A stretch of DNA of 64,000 nt, from assembly GCA_934234215.1 (NCBI GenBank), contig CAKQHB010000005.1:1-64000 (forward strand), written 5' to 3'. Below are positions 36,097 to 45,374 of this stretch, in pieces; the stretch's first letter is position 1, and each line of letters starts with the position of its first letter. A model generated the notes under the pieces. The model was not told where the DNA came from. It saw nothing but the letters and a program-made list of their open reading frames with translations, and made no database searches. Position numbers and translations under genes: made by a program. This DNA is from an uncultured Cuneatibacter sp. (lineage in GTDB: Bacteria; Bacillota; Clostridia; Lachnospirales; Lachnospiraceae).

Positions 36097-36166
36097 TGAA
36101 GCATTACTGTTTACACAGGGCATGCAGATCATGCTCCCCTATGAAAAAAATCTTGTGAGGTGCATT

Positions 36167-37555
36167 TTGAAAAAGTATATCGGCAACAAAGCGTTCTACC
36201 TGATGGTGTTCTCCATCGTGCTGCCGATCATGATCCAGAACGGCATTTCGACCTTCGTCAATCTGCTGGACAACATCATGGTCGGTCAGGTCGGAACCGA
36301 ACCGATGTCCGGTGTCGCCATCGTCAATCAGCTAAACTTTATCTTTCAGCTCTGTACGTTCGGCGCTATCTCCGGCGCATCCATCTTCGGTGCCCAGTTT
36401 TACGGCAACGGCAACAGCGAATATCTCCGTTACACGTTTCGTTTTAAGATCATCATCTGTACGATCATCGCCATCGCGGGCATCTCGATCTTCTGGATCT
36501 TTCAGGAACCGCTGATCTCCATGTATCTGCATGAGGATGGCAGCGGTACTGATCTGGAAGCGACCTTCCGCTACGCAAAGGAATATCTGGCGATCATCCT
36601 CGTAGGACTGCCCCCTTTTGCATATACGCAGATGTATGCCAGCACACTGCGGGAAACCGGTCAGACCCGTGTTCCGATGTTCGCCGGTATCACCGCGGTC
36701 TGTATCAATGTCGTTCTGAACTATGTCCTGATTTTCGGTCATTTTGGTGCACCCACGCTGGGTGTTTCCGGTGCTGCCATCGCCACAGTTGTCTCCCGTT
36801 TTGTGGAGCTGACAATCCTTGTGATTTGGACGCATCGCCACACTGATCTGTATCCGTTCATCATCGGCGCTTACCGCAGTCTGCATATCCCAGGTAAGCT
36901 GTTAGCCGATATCATCCGAAAAGGATGTCCGCTCCTTGTCAACGAGTTCCTGTTCTCCGTGGGTATGGCGCTTATGAGCCAGTGTTACTCCATGCGAGGC
37001 CTTGAAACGGTTGCGGCTCAGAACATCGCCAGCACGATCTCGAATCTGTTCTCCATCAGCTACATGGCGATGGGCAGCGCGATCTCCATCATCGTCGGGC
37101 AGCTGCTGGGGGCTGGCAAGATGGAAGAAGCCGTGGATACCGACCGCAAGCTCATCGCTTTTGCCCTGATCCTGTGCGGATTTTTCGGTGTCGTCATGGC
37201 GCTCATCGCACCTCTGTTCCCGCGGATGTATAACACGACAGATTCCGTTCGCGCACTGGCAGCGGACTTCATTCGCATCTTAGCTGTCTGCATGCCGCTG
37301 TTCGCCTTCACGAATGCTTCGTATTTCACGCTGCGTTCCGGCGGTAAGACCGTCATCACGTTCCTGTTTGACAGTTGCTATATCTGGGTTATAACACTGC
37401 CTGTGACATTTCTGCTCGTCCATTACACGACGCTGGATATCACGATCATCTACTTCCTGTCTCAGGCGCAGGATCTGATCAAGTGCATCATCGGCGCTGT
37501 GCTGATCCACAAACGCGTGTGGCTCAATAATATCGCTGCTGCGGATGTAGAGTAG
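36167..37555 (+). CDS. MATE-family efflux transporter
   Basis: A multidrug/toxin extrusion pump of 462 residues with twelve membrane segments. Typical MATE blocks are IQNGISTFVNLLDNIMVGQVGTEPMSGVAI, GAISGASIFGAQFYGNGN and LPPFAYTQMYASTLRETGQTRVPM. It exports organic compounds using a sodium or proton gradient. A TTG start at 36167 is suggested by GAGGTG just upstream; in-frame ATGs at 36122 and 36131 are alternatives without a good ribosome binding site. It is convergent with the radical SAM gene, three bases between the stops. Confidence 0.9.
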   Translation: MKKYIGNKAFYLMVFSIVLPIMIQNGISTFVNLLDNIMVGQVGTEPMSGVAIVNQLNFIFQLCTFGAISGASIFGAQFYGNGNSEYLRYTFRFKIIICTIIAIAGISIFWIFQEPLISMYLHEDGSGTDLEATFRYAKEYLAIILVGLPPFAYTQMYASTLRETGQTRVPMFAGITAVCINVVLNYVLIFGHFGAPTLGVSGAAIATVVSRFVELTILVIWTHRHTDLYPFIIGAYRSLHIPGKLLADIIRKGCPLLVNEFLFSVGMALMSQCYSMRGLETVAAQNIASTISNLFSISYMAMGSAISIIVGQLLGAGKMEEAVDTDRKLIAFALILCGFFGVVMALIAPLFPRMYNTTDSVRALAADFIRILAVCMPLFAFTNASYFTLRSGGKTVITFLFDSCYIWVITLPVTFLLVHYTTLDITIIYFLSQAQDLIKCIIGAVLIHKRVWLNNIAAADVE

Positions 37556-37558
37556 CAT

Positions 37559-38458
37559 TTACGCCTTCCGCTCCACTCCTTCATAATCAAATGCCGGGAT
37601 GAAGCTCTCACCCACCGCTTCTCCTGTCTGTGTAAAGCCATGGACCACACCAAGGTCCATGGCATATTTTATGACTGAATCATACTCAAATGTTGTCACC
37701 TTCCGTGCCAGCTTCGGACAGCGCTCTTTGATATCCGGCATCGGCGTGTACTGGTTGAGGATGCTGATGTAAATGTTATCTCCGTATGTCTCATGCAGAT
37801 AACGCACAACTTCCATCGAATCCTTTCTGCTTCCGGGCAATACCAAGTGTCTCACGATCATCCCCCGCTTCATCAACCCATCCTCACCAATGACGGCGCT
37901 GTCTGTCTGCCGGTACATCTCCTCCAGCGCTTCCTGTGCCCGTTCTCGGTAATCCGGCGCTTTGGAATACTCCGCAGCCAGATCACCGGACCAGTATTTA
38001 AAGTCCGGCAGATAAATATCCACAAGACCGTCCAGCAGACGCAGCGTCTCCGGACTCTCATATGCCGAAGAATTATATACCACCGGAATGTGCAGTGTCC
38101 TTCCCCGGACTGCCAGCAGCGCTTCCCGGATCTGCGGAACATAATGAGACGGTGTCACCAGGTTAATGTTATTCGCTCCCTGCTCCTGCAACTCCAAAAA
38201 AATCTCGGACAACCGTCCTACTGAAACGGTCCTTCCAATCTCTCCGGACGCGATATGGGCATTCTGACAGAAGACGCACCGCATATTACACCCGGAAAAG
38301 AACACAGCGCCGGAACCTGACACCCCGGAGATACAAGGTTCTTCCCAGTAGTGCAGCGCCGCCCGTGCCAGGCGGATCTCATCTGTCTCCATGCAAAATC
38401 CTGCAATTCCGGCGGAACGGTCTACACCACAGTTTCTCGGACACATGCGGCAGATCAT
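37559..38458 (-). CDS. Radical SAM protein, PflA-like
   Basis: A 299-residue radical SAM enzyme with the cluster motif CNMRCVFC (Cx3Cx2C, about residues 57-64). The N terminus is cysteine-rich (CRMCPRNCGVDR...GFC), a feature of the uncharacterised pyruvate-formate-lyase-activase-like group. Other conserved stretches are NNINLVTPSHYVPQI, YNSSAYES and YLPDFKYW. Its ATG overlaps the stop of the upstream iron alcohol dehydrogenase gene (ATGA). No glycyl-radical enzyme is in the window, so the target is unknown. Confidence 0.85.
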   Translation of the reverse strand: MICRMCPRNCGVDRSAGIAGFCMETDEIRLARAALHYWEEPCISGVSGSGAVFFSGCNMRCVFCQNAHIASGEIGRTVSVGRLSEIFLELQEQGANNINLVTPSHYVPQIREALLAVRGRTLHIPVVYNSSAYESPETLRLLDGLVDIYLPDFKYWSGDLAAEYSKAPDYRERAQEALEEMYRQTDSAVIGEDGLMKRGMIVRHLVLPGSRKDSMEVVRYLHETYGDNIYISILNQYTPMPDIKERCPKLARKVTTFEYDSVIKYAMDLGVVHGFTQTGEAVGESFIPAFDYEGVERKA

Positions 38459-39639
38459 TCGCCCTTTGCTCCCTCATAAATTGCAATGATATCTTTCTTT
38501 TCCAGCGGAATAAAGTCATTCAGCGTGCGGGTTCCGAAGAACGTACACTTCTCTGCCATCTCCTCAAAGCAATCCATCGTAAATCCAAGTTCTTTGAGGT
38601 TTGTCGGCATGTTGATGCTGCGGTAGAAATTCTCCATCGCCTCAATACCGGCAAGTGCGGTTTCCATAGGATTTTCAAAGTTCATCTCACAGTTCCAGAC
38701 GCGCACTGCAAACTGTGCAAAACGCTCTACACGGTACTTGCATACATAGCGTGCCCAGGAGCCAAACAGTGCAGACAAACCTGCGCCATGAGCAACCTTC
38801 GGATCCATACCGGACAGCTCATGCTCCATCTGATGAATGGACATAAAGCACTCTCTGCCAGCTCCGGTCAGATCGTTGTGAGACAGACTGCCAGCCCACA
38901 TCAGGGTTGCTCTCGCCTCATAATCCTGCGGATTGCGATGTACGACCCTGCCAGCCTCAATAACAGACTTTAACAGACCCTCTGCAATCCGGTCTGTGAG
39001 ATCCACATCATTTGTCTTTGTGAAATAACGCTCCATCGTGTGCATCATAATATCGACCGTACCGCATCCGGTCTGGAACTCATTTACCGTAAAGGTCAGC
39101 TCCGGATTCAGGATGGAGAACAACGGACGATGCGTGTCGGAATTAAATCCTCTCTTCAAGCCGCCGTCCTCGTTTGTGATGACGCAGGATGCACTCATCT
39201 CACTGCCGCTGGCTGCCAGTGTCAGGATCGTAGCAACCGGCAGAGCCTTCTCCGGAACCGCCTTCTTTAAGAAGAACTTCCACGGATCATGCTCCGAATC
39301 TCCAACGCCATCTGCGATACACTTGGAGGAATCGATGACACTTCCGCCGCCCACTGCCAGGATCAGGTCTACATTCTCCTGCAGGCACAGCTCAATGCCC
39401 TTCTTTGCCAGAGATAATACCGGATTTGCCTGAACACCGCCCAGCTCTACATGTGCAATACCTGCTGCATCCAGAGATGTCTTGACAGTATCTAACAGTC
39501 CACTGCGGATGACGCTGCCTCCGCCATAGTGGATCAGGACTTTGTGAAAACCATATTTTTTTACGATCTCTCCGACTCTTTTTTCTTCGCCCCGGCCAAA
39601 ATAAACCCGTGTTGGCGCATAAAATTCAAAATTCAGCAT
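38455..39639 (-). CDS. Iron-containing alcohol dehydrogenase (butanol dehydrogenase-like)
   Basis: A 394-residue group III alcohol dehydrogenase, most like YqhD/BdhA: MLNFEFYAPTRVYFG, AVGGGSVIDSSKCIA for NAD(P) binding, and an iron site in which the aspartate is in GTVDIMMHTMER and the downstream histidines are in SIHQMEHELSG and VAHGAGLSAL. It reduces aldehydes to alcohols in fermentation. The start at 39639 follows GGGAG. It is coupled by a four-base overlap to the radical SAM gene. A second member of the family, the lactaldehyde reductase at 40737-41885, is only distantly similar. Confidence 0.9.
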   Translation of the reverse strand: MLNFEFYAPTRVYFGRGEEKRVGEIVKKYGFHKVLIHYGGGSVIRSGLLDTVKTSLDAAGIAHVELGGVQANPVLSLAKKGIELCLQENVDLILAVGGGSVIDSSKCIADGVGDSEHDPWKFFLKKAVPEKALPVATILTLAASGSEMSASCVITNEDGGLKRGFNSDTHRPLFSILNPELTFTVNEFQTGCGTVDIMMHTMERYFTKTNDVDLTDRIAEGLLKSVIEAGRVVHRNPQDYEARATLMWAGSLSHNDLTGAGRECFMSIHQMEHELSGMDPKVAHGAGLSALFGSWARYVCKYRVERFAQFAVRVWNCEMNFENPMETALAGIEAMENFYRSINMPTNLKELGFTMDCFEEMAEKCTFFGTRTLNDFIPLEKKDIIAIYEGAKGE

Positions 39640-39701
39640 ACTTTTTCTCCCTTTCTGAAGTACCTGTTTTTGCACTTCCATTTGATATCAGTATACAACA
39701 A

Positions 39702-39733
39702 AACTGCTCCTTACGAAAGTAGAAGAAGCAGTT
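39702..39733 (-). terminator. Possible weak terminator after the HAD gene
   Basis: Arms AACTGCT (minus 39733-39727 complement) and AGCAGTT (39708-39702 complement) form a 7-bp stem followed only by TTGTTG. It lies between the HAD gene and the iron alcohol dehydrogenase gene, so the two may be separately transcribed. Confidence 0.4.
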
Positions 39734-39741
39734 CTTTTCAG

Positions 39742-40560
39742 TCATTTTTCCGCAATAGCTGCATCCGAAAGGCATGCCTGCCACAGCTCTTTGATCGTCT
39801 CGAATGCATAAGTCGGCGTATATTCTGTTGTCCGTTCCTCACCGGGCTTTGCCTCTCCGGTGAATACCACCGCGGTATCCACGCCACCATTGATGCCACA
39901 GGCAATATCCGTATAGAAACGGTCGCCTACAACCAGTGTCTGTTCCTTCGTAAATCCCGTCTGTTCCAGACTGATGTTTACCATTGTCGGATTCGGCTTG
40001 CCGAGGAACAGCGGTTCTCTCGGAACTGCACACTGCACCATCCGGCAGATTGAACCACAGTCCGGCACCGCGCCAAATGTGGTCGGGCAGTTCAGATCCG
40101 GGTTTGTCGCCAGAAATGCGATATCCGGCTTTGTATATAACAGCTGACAGATCTTCCAGATTTTTTCATACGTCAGCTCATTGTCATATCCGATCAGTGC
40201 GACGGACACATCTTCCTCCGGCTCCTCCGTCACCTGAAATCCATTTTCCCGCAGCTCCTGCACGAAAGAACGGGTTCCCAGCACAAAGATCTTATCCTGC
40301 GCATGATGCTCTCTCAGGTACACGCAGGTCGCCACCGATGCCGTAATGAAATACTCCTCACTGTATGTGTATCCCCAACGGGTGAACTTCTCCACATATG
40401 CCTTGCGGCTCTTCGTCGAATTATTCGTGATAAAAATCGGGGTACCGCCAATGGAATCAATGTAGGCGAGCATCTGTCTCGTACCATCGATCAGTGTCGT
40501 ATCCAGCGCCAGCGTTCCGTCAATATCAAATAAAAAAAGTCTCTTGTCCTTCAGGCTCAT
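39742..40560 (-). CDS. HAD-superfamily IIA phosphatase (NagD-like)
   Basis: A 272-residue phosphatase with FLFDIDGTLALDT (catalytic aspartates in the DxDGT motif), FITNNSTKSR (motif II), a type IIA cap domain, and GKPNPTMV followed by VVGDRFYTDIACGINGG (motif IV). These are hallmarks of the NagD/4-nitrophenylphosphatase group. The substrate is unknown. Its neighbour upstream is fucO, but a terminator separates them. AGAGGA precedes the ATG. Confidence 0.9.
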   Translation of the reverse strand: MSLKDKRLFLFDIDGTLALDTTLIDGTRQMLAYIDSIGGTPIFITNNSTKSRKAYVEKFTRWGYTYSEEYFITASVATCVYLREHHAQDKIFVLGTRSFVQELRENGFQVTEEPEEDVSVALIGYDNELTYEKIWKICQLLYTKPDIAFLATNPDLNCPTTFGAVPDCGSICRMVQCAVPREPLFLGKPNPTMVNISLEQTGFTKEQTLVVGDRFYTDIACGINGGVDTAVVFTGEAKPGEERTTEYTPTYAFETIKELWQACLSDAAIAEK

Positions 40561-40643
40561 AAAAATTATCCTCTCCCGTCATTTTTCCACTCAAGTGTAC
40601 CACATTTTCAAATTCTGTAAAGCAAAAATAGATTTCTGCAAGC

Positions 40644-40687
40644 GCAAAAAAACTGCGAAGACATACCAGACGGCAGTCTCCGCAGCA
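40644..40687 (-). terminator. Terminator after fucO
   Basis: Ten-bp minus-strand stem CTGCGGAGAC (40685-40676) with GTCTTCGCAG (40662-40653), followed by seven T residues. It ends the rhaB-rhaD-fucO transcript. Confidence 0.85.
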
Positions 40688-40736
40688 AAAATTTTTTATG
40701 TCACAATGAGATTGCTCTCACCGTTGCCGATATGAA

Positions 40737-41885
40737 TTACATTAAGGACTTGTACAGAGCTACGATATCCTCTACGCAGGTATCCTTCGGGTTGCCGGGA
40801 CGGCAGGCATCTGCATATGCGGACTCAGCCAGGAACTGTACATCCTCTTCCTTTACAATCTGCTTCAGGTCAGCCGGAATACCTACATCTGCGGACAGCT
40901 TCTTAACAGCGTCTACAGCAGCCTTGCGGTACTCTTCCTGAGTCATGGAGTCAACACCTTCTACGCCCATAGCGCGAGCGATCTCACGATACTTCTCACC
41001 GGTAGCTTCTGCGTTGTATTCCATAACGGTGGGCAGCAGGATTGCGTTTGCAACACCATGAGGAGTGTCATAAACAGCACCCAGAGCGTGTGCCATAGAG
41101 TGAACGATACCCAGACCTACATTGGAGAAGCCCATACCTGCGATGTACTGACCAAGTGCCATACCCTCGCGGCCTTCCTTCTCGTTTGCAACTGCAGCGC
41201 GCAGGCTCTTGGAGATCAGCTCGATTGCCTTTAAGTGGAACATATCGGTCATTTCCCATGCAGCCTTTGTGGTGTAACCCTCGATTGCGTGAGTCAGAGC
41301 ATCCATACCAGTAGCAGCGGTCAGACCCTTCGGCATGGAAGACATCATCTCAGGATCGATGATTGCTACAACCGGGATATCATGTGTATCAACACAAACG
41401 AACTTTCTTTTCTTCTCAACATCAGTGATAACGTAGTTGATAGTAACCTCTGCTGCAGTACCGGCAGTGGTAGGAACAGCGATGATCGGTACGCAGGGCT
41501 TCTTGGTAGGAGCTACGCCTTCCAGGCTGCGAACGTCTGCGAACTCAGGATTGTTGATGATGATACCAACAGCCTTTGCAGTATCCATAGAGGAACCGCC
41601 GCCGATTGCGATGATGTAGTCAGCACCGGATGCCTTGTATGCAGCAACACCAGTCTGTACGTTCTCAATGGTGGGGTTGGGCTTGATGTTGGAGTACAGC
41701 TCGTAAGCCAGACCTGCCTTCTCCAGAACGGATGTAACCTTACCAGTTACGCCGAACTTTACCAGATCGGGATCGGAGCAAACGAAAGCCTTTGTCAGAC
41801 CTCTGCCCTGAACTTCTCCTACGATGTCGTTGATAGAACCAGCGCCATGATAAGAGGTTTCATTTAAAACGATTCTGTTTCCCAT
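40737..41885 (-). CDS. fucO: Lactaldehyde reductase (1,2-propanediol oxidoreductase)
   Basis: A 382-residue iron-dependent alcohol dehydrogenase with GGGSSMDTAKA for cofactor binding and the iron ligands in place: Asp195, His199 (GMDALTHAIEG), His262 (VHSMAH) and His276 (DTPHGVANA). It reduces L-lactaldehyde, released by RhaD, to (S)-1,2-propanediol, recycling NADH during anaerobic rhamnose or fucose growth. It is the third gene of the rhaB-rhaD-fucO operon. GGAG lies about ten bases before the ATG. The gap to rhaD holds a stable hairpin. Confidence 0.93.
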   Translation of the reverse strand: MGNRIVLNETSYHGAGSINDIVGEVQGRGLTKAFVCSDPDLVKFGVTGKVTSVLEKAGLAYELYSNIKPNPTIENVQTGVAAYKASGADYIIAIGGGSSMDTAKAVGIIINNPEFADVRSLEGVAPTKKPCVPIIAVPTTAGTAAEVTINYVITDVEKKRKFVCVDTHDIPVVAIIDPEMMSSMPKGLTAATGMDALTHAIEGYTTKAAWEMTDMFHLKAIELISKSLRAAVANEKEGREGMALGQYIAGMGFSNVGLGIVHSMAHALGAVYDTPHGVANAILLPTVMEYNAEATGEKYREIARAMGVEGVDSMTQEEYRKAAVDAVKKLSADVGIPADLKQIVKEEDVQFLAESAYADACRPGNPKDTCVEDIVALYKSLM

Positions 41886-41916
41886 TGTTAGTGTTCTCCT
41901 TTTTTTCTATTTCCAA

Positions 41917-41938
41917 GAGGCGGCATTTGCACCGCCTC
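41917..41938 (-). other. Intercistronic hairpin between rhaD and fucO
   Basis: Arms GAGGCGG (41938-41932 on the minus strand) and CCGCCTC (41923-41917) with an 8-base loop, not followed by a T tract. It is unlikely to terminate and may stabilise or process the mRNA. Confidence 0.6.
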
Positions 41939-41961
41939 CGGTGTTCAATGTAATGTAAAAA

Positions 41962-42789
41962 TTATTTCTCGTACAGGAATCTTTCATCCAGTGTTACATG
42001 GAAGTCCTTTGCCAGATCACGGAAGTTCTGAGGAGTGATGGTCTGCAGCTTGTCCGGACGAATGGACAGAACCTTTACCAGAATCTCAGCAGACTTCTCT
42101 ACGGTATGGATCAGACCAAAGGTCTCATCGAAATCCTTACCGGAACCGAAGATGCCATGATGTGCCCAGATTGCTACGTTGTACTTCTCCATCAGCTTGC
42201 TGGTAGCAACTGCGATATCTCTTCCGCCGGGTACCATCCACGGTACTACGCCAACACCTTCCGGGAATACAACCGGACACTCGGTAGCCATCTCCCACAG
42301 CTCTCTTGTGAAGACTTCATCGTTCAGAGGCAGAACGAAGGTCAGTGCGATCACGTTTGTAGCATGGCAGTGATAAATAACACGATGAGCGCCGTTCGTA
42401 ACACGCTTCTTTACTTCGTGGTTCATCAGATGAGAGGGCAGCTCACTGGTAGGCTTTCCGCCATCGGTCAGTCCCCAGACGATACGATAGTTTTCACCCT
42501 TGTCATCTACTTCGATGATACCGCAGGAATTTGCAGCGTCAATTACGAAGTTTCTCATGTATCTGCCGGAACCGGAAGCGATAAAATACTCGCCGGCCAG
42601 ACCGGGAACGGAAGTTCCGATGGGAGTCCAGGGACGATCTGTTGTGAAGTTGTCCTTTAACTCTTCTACTTCTTCTGCGGTCATACGGTAAGTCAGATTA
42701 CCGCCGTTTCTCTCATGCCATCCCTGTAAAAATCCATCATAGCCCATACGCAGGTATCCCTGCATTACCTTAGAATCTTCTACTCTCAT
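41962..42789 (-). CDS. rhaD: Rhamnulose-1-phosphate aldolase
   Basis: A 275-residue class II aldolase that cleaves L-rhamnulose 1-phosphate to dihydroxyacetone phosphate and L-lactaldehyde. Zinc ligands are visible as His140 and His142 (YHCHATN) and His211 (AHHG), with the catalytic glutamate at about Glu116 (TSELPSH). Length matches the family. AGGAGG lies just upstream. It is the middle gene of the operon, 28 bases after rhaB, and its product lactaldehyde feeds FucO. Confidence 0.96.
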   Translation of the reverse strand: MRVEDSKVMQGYLRMGYDGFLQGWHERNGGNLTYRMTAEEVEELKDNFTTDRPWTPIGTSVPGLAGEYFIASGSGRYMRNFVIDAANSCGIIEVDDKGENYRIVWGLTDGGKPTSELPSHLMNHEVKKRVTNGAHRVIYHCHATNVIALTFVLPLNDEVFTRELWEMATECPVVFPEGVGVVPWMVPGGRDIAVATSKLMEKYNVAIWAHHGIFGSGKDFDETFGLIHTVEKSAEILVKVLSIRPDKLQTITPQNFRDLAKDFHVTLDERFLYEK

Positions 42790-42817
42790 TTTGTCCTCCT
42801 AAAAATTATCAATCAAA

Positions 42818-44212
42818 TCAATACTTCTTCATGTCAAAAGAAACACCGATTGCGGTTCTTACTTCTTCTACACTGCTGTATACACCATCCTGCAGCATCT
42901 GTGCTGCCAGATTGCCGATTGCAGTTGCCTCTCCGGGGCCTGCATAAACTTCCTTGCCGGTCGCCTTAGCGGTCAGCTCATTCAGATAAACGGCATTGGA
43001 GCCGCCGCCTACGATATGGATGCGGCTGTAAGTCCGTCCGCTCATCTCTTCGATCTCCTGCACGGTCTCGCGGTAGCTGTCTGCCAGACTCTGATAAATA
43101 CAGGATGCAATCTCACCGGGTGTCTCCGGTACAGCCTGTCCGGTCTTGCGACACATCTCCTGCACGGCAGCGATCATATTCTCCGGTGCCAGGAAGGATG
43201 CGTCGTTGACATCCACGCGGGATGAAAAGTCTGCTTTTGCAGCCAGATCACACAGCTCTGCAAAGGAATACTGATCGTTTAACTCTTTCTTCACAGACTG
43301 GATCATCCACAGTCCCATAATATTCTTCAGATAACGGAAGCGACGTTCATAGCCGCCCTCGTTTGTAAAGTTGCGCACCTTGCTCTCGTGGGAGCAATCC
43401 GCACTGCGGCGCTCCACACCCATCAGAGACCAGGTGCCGGAACTGATATACAGGAAATCGCTGTCGGATGCCGGAACTGCCAGAACTGCGGAACCGGTAT
43501 CGTGTGTTGCAGGAGCAACTACTTTACAGCTATAACCAACCTGTGTCGCAATCTCCTCTGTCAGATTGCCCAAAACAGTGCCGGGCTTTACAATCTCCGG
43601 GAAAATGTCTGTCGGATAGCCCAGACGCTCCATCAGCTCTTTGTCCCAGTCAAAAGTGTCCGGACTTACAAGCTGAGTCGTGCTGGCGTTCGTGTACTCA
43701 ACCGCCTTCACTCCGCTGAGCAGGAAGTGGAAATAATCCGGAATCATCAGGAAGGTTTTTGCCTGCTCCAACTGCTCCGGGTTCTGCTTCTTAACTGCCA
43801 TCAGCTGATAAATCGTGTTAAAGATCTGCTTCTGGATGCCGGTGCGTCCGTACAGCTCCTCCTCAGGAATAATACGGTAAACCTCCTCATCCATCCCCTC
43901 GGTGCGGCTGTCGCGGTATCCTACTGCATCGCCGATGCGCTCATCCTTCTCATTCAGCAGAACAAAGTCAACTGCCCAGGTGTCAATACCAACTGATACC
44001 GGGATCTTGCCCAGCTCCTTACATTTCTTCATACCGGTCAGGATCTCCTGAAACAGCTTGTCCGCATCCCAGCAGCGATGTCCATTCTTCTCAGACATTC
44101 CGTTGGGGAAACGGTGGATCTCCTCCAGAACGATCTTTCCATCCTGAACCGAACCCAGAATGTGGCGTCCGCTGGAAGCTCCAATATCAATCGCCAGATA
44201 ATACTGTTGCAT
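42818..44212 (-). CDS. rhaB: Rhamnulokinase
   Basis: A 464-residue FGGY-family sugar kinase: YYLAIDIGASSGRHILG (phosphate-binding loop), GIDTWAVDFVLL, HDTGSAVLAVP (ATP-binding region with catalytic Asp) and GGGSNAVYLNELTA. It phosphorylates L-rhamnulose at O1. The start at 44212 follows GGAGG. It is the first gene of the operon and faces an AraC-type activator gene. The preceding enzyme, L-rhamnose isomerase, is not in this window. Confidence 0.95.
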   Translation of the reverse strand: MQQYYLAIDIGASSGRHILGSVQDGKIVLEEIHRFPNGMSEKNGHRCWDADKLFQEILTGMKKCKELGKIPVSVGIDTWAVDFVLLNEKDERIGDAVGYRDSRTEGMDEEVYRIIPEEELYGRTGIQKQIFNTIYQLMAVKKQNPEQLEQAKTFLMIPDYFHFLLSGVKAVEYTNASTTQLVSPDTFDWDKELMERLGYPTDIFPEIVKPGTVLGNLTEEIATQVGYSCKVVAPATHDTGSAVLAVPASDSDFLYISSGTWSLMGVERRSADCSHESKVRNFTNEGGYERRFRYLKNIMGLWMIQSVKKELNDQYSFAELCDLAAKADFSSRVDVNDASFLAPENMIAAVQEMCRKTGQAVPETPGEIASCIYQSLADSYRETVQEIEEMSGRTYSRIHIVGGGSNAVYLNELTAKATGKEVYAGPGEATAIGNLAAQMLQDGVYSSVEEVRTAIGVSFDMKKY

Positions 44213-44313
44213 GTTTTTTCCTCCATACACGCATGTCGTTTCCATTTGTTATAAGTATAACGTGTTTCAGATTGAAAAGTAAGGTCTTTATTTAAAGTTT
44301 TTTCCGTCCTTAT

Positions 44314-44342
44314 TTGCATTTTAGTGACTCCTGTGCTATGCT
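44314..44342 (+). promoter_or_regulatory. Promoter of the rha-locus AraC gene
   Basis: TTGCAT (44314-44319), 17 bp, TATGCT (44337-44342). The opposing rhaB promoter on the minus strand has only a good -10 (TATACT, ending about 60 bases before the rhaB ATG) and a poor -35, consistent with activation by the regulator encoded here. Confidence 0.6.
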
Positions 44343-44393
44343 GATTATATATCTATTTATCGTCAGGCGATCCGTCTGTGAAAGGAGCATCCC

Positions 44394-45374
44394 ATGCGGG
44401 AAAATCTGCTGCGTCAGCTTCGCACCATCACAAAAGAAGAACAACAGTTTCTGGACGGCGACACCTCCGTTCAGAAGGAGATTTACGCGTCCGGACCGGA
44501 GTTTGTCGTGGACAGCGAGAAGATGCTGCAGCATGGTAAGCTCATCAGCATCCGTCCACATGCCCGTTTCGTCCATTTTCCGCAGCACTCCCACAACTAT
44601 GTGGAAATTATCTATATGTGCAGCGGCTCCACGACTCATATCATCAACGATACGAGCCGCGTTGTGTTAAAGCAGGGGGATCTGCTCTTCCTGAACCGCC
44701 ATGCCAAGCAGGAGATCCTGCCCGCCGGGAAAGACGACATTGCAGTGAATTTCATCGTCCTGCCGGAGTTTTTTGACACTGCCTTTTCCATGATGGAGGG
44801 CGACAACATCATCCAGAATTTCCTGATCGATTCCCTCCGGGAAAATACCGGCTCCGCCGATTACCTGCATTTTATGGTATCCGATGTCCCGCCGATCCAA
44901 AATCTTATGGAGAACCTTATCTGGTCCCTGCTAAACCCTCAGGGCTCCAAGAGACATCTGAATCAGGTCACAATGGGACTTTTGTTTCTGCATCTGCTCA
45001 ACTACACCGACCGCATTGACAGACGAAATCCCGTGCAGTATGAGCAGAGTCAGGTCTTCTTTATTTTGCGCTACATCGAGGGGCATTACAAAGATGCATC
45101 CCTGTCCACTCTCGCGCAGGAGATGAATCAGCCGCTGCCTCAGTTGTCCCGCTTTGTCAAGACCCACACCGGACAGACCTTCAAAGAACTGCTGCAGACG
45201 AGACGTCTGAAACAGGCAGCCTATCTGCTGTCTCATTCCGCTGTTCCAGTAGAGGACATCATCTCTGCGGTGGGCTACGACAACACCAGCTATTTTCACC
45301 GCATTTTCAAAGAAGCTTATGGGATGACGCCCCGTCAGTATCGTCTCCAAAATGCCCCGCATCTTTCCAACTAA
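44394..45374 (+). CDS. AraC-family regulator, probable activator of rhaB-rhaD-fucO
   Basis: A 326-residue regulator with an N-terminal cupin domain containing ARFVHFPQHSHNYVEIIYMCSGS and a C-terminal AraC HTH (about 225-320: ASLSTLAQEMNQPLPQLSRFVKTHTG, VEDIISAVGYDNTSYFHRIFKEAYGMTPRQYR). It is divergent from rhaB with a 180-base shared control region, so it is a RhaS/RhaR analogue by position. Its last 68 bases overlap the end of the convergent P-type ATPase gene. Confidence 0.92.
   Translation: MRENLLRQLRTITKEEQQFLDGDTSVQKEIYASGPEFVVDSEKMLQHGKLISIRPHARFVHFPQHSHNYVEIIYMCSGSTTHIINDTSRVVLKQGDLLFLNRHAKQEILPAGKDDIAVNFIVLPEFFDTAFSMMEGDNIIQNFLIDSLRENTGSADYLHFMVSDVPPIQNLMENLIWSLLNPQGSKRHLNQVTMGLLFLHLLNYTDRIDRRNPVQYEQSQVFFILRYIEGHYKDASLSTLAQEMNQPLPQLSRFVKTHTGQTFKELLQTRRLKQAAYLLSHSAVPVEDIISAVGYDNTSYFHRIFKEAYGMTPRQYRLQNAPHLSN

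Noticed and set aside
35930..36166. Longer MATE start inside the divergent aldolase gene
   Set aside because: It lies upstream of the recognised promoter at 36068-36096 and overlaps another gene without MATE similarity.
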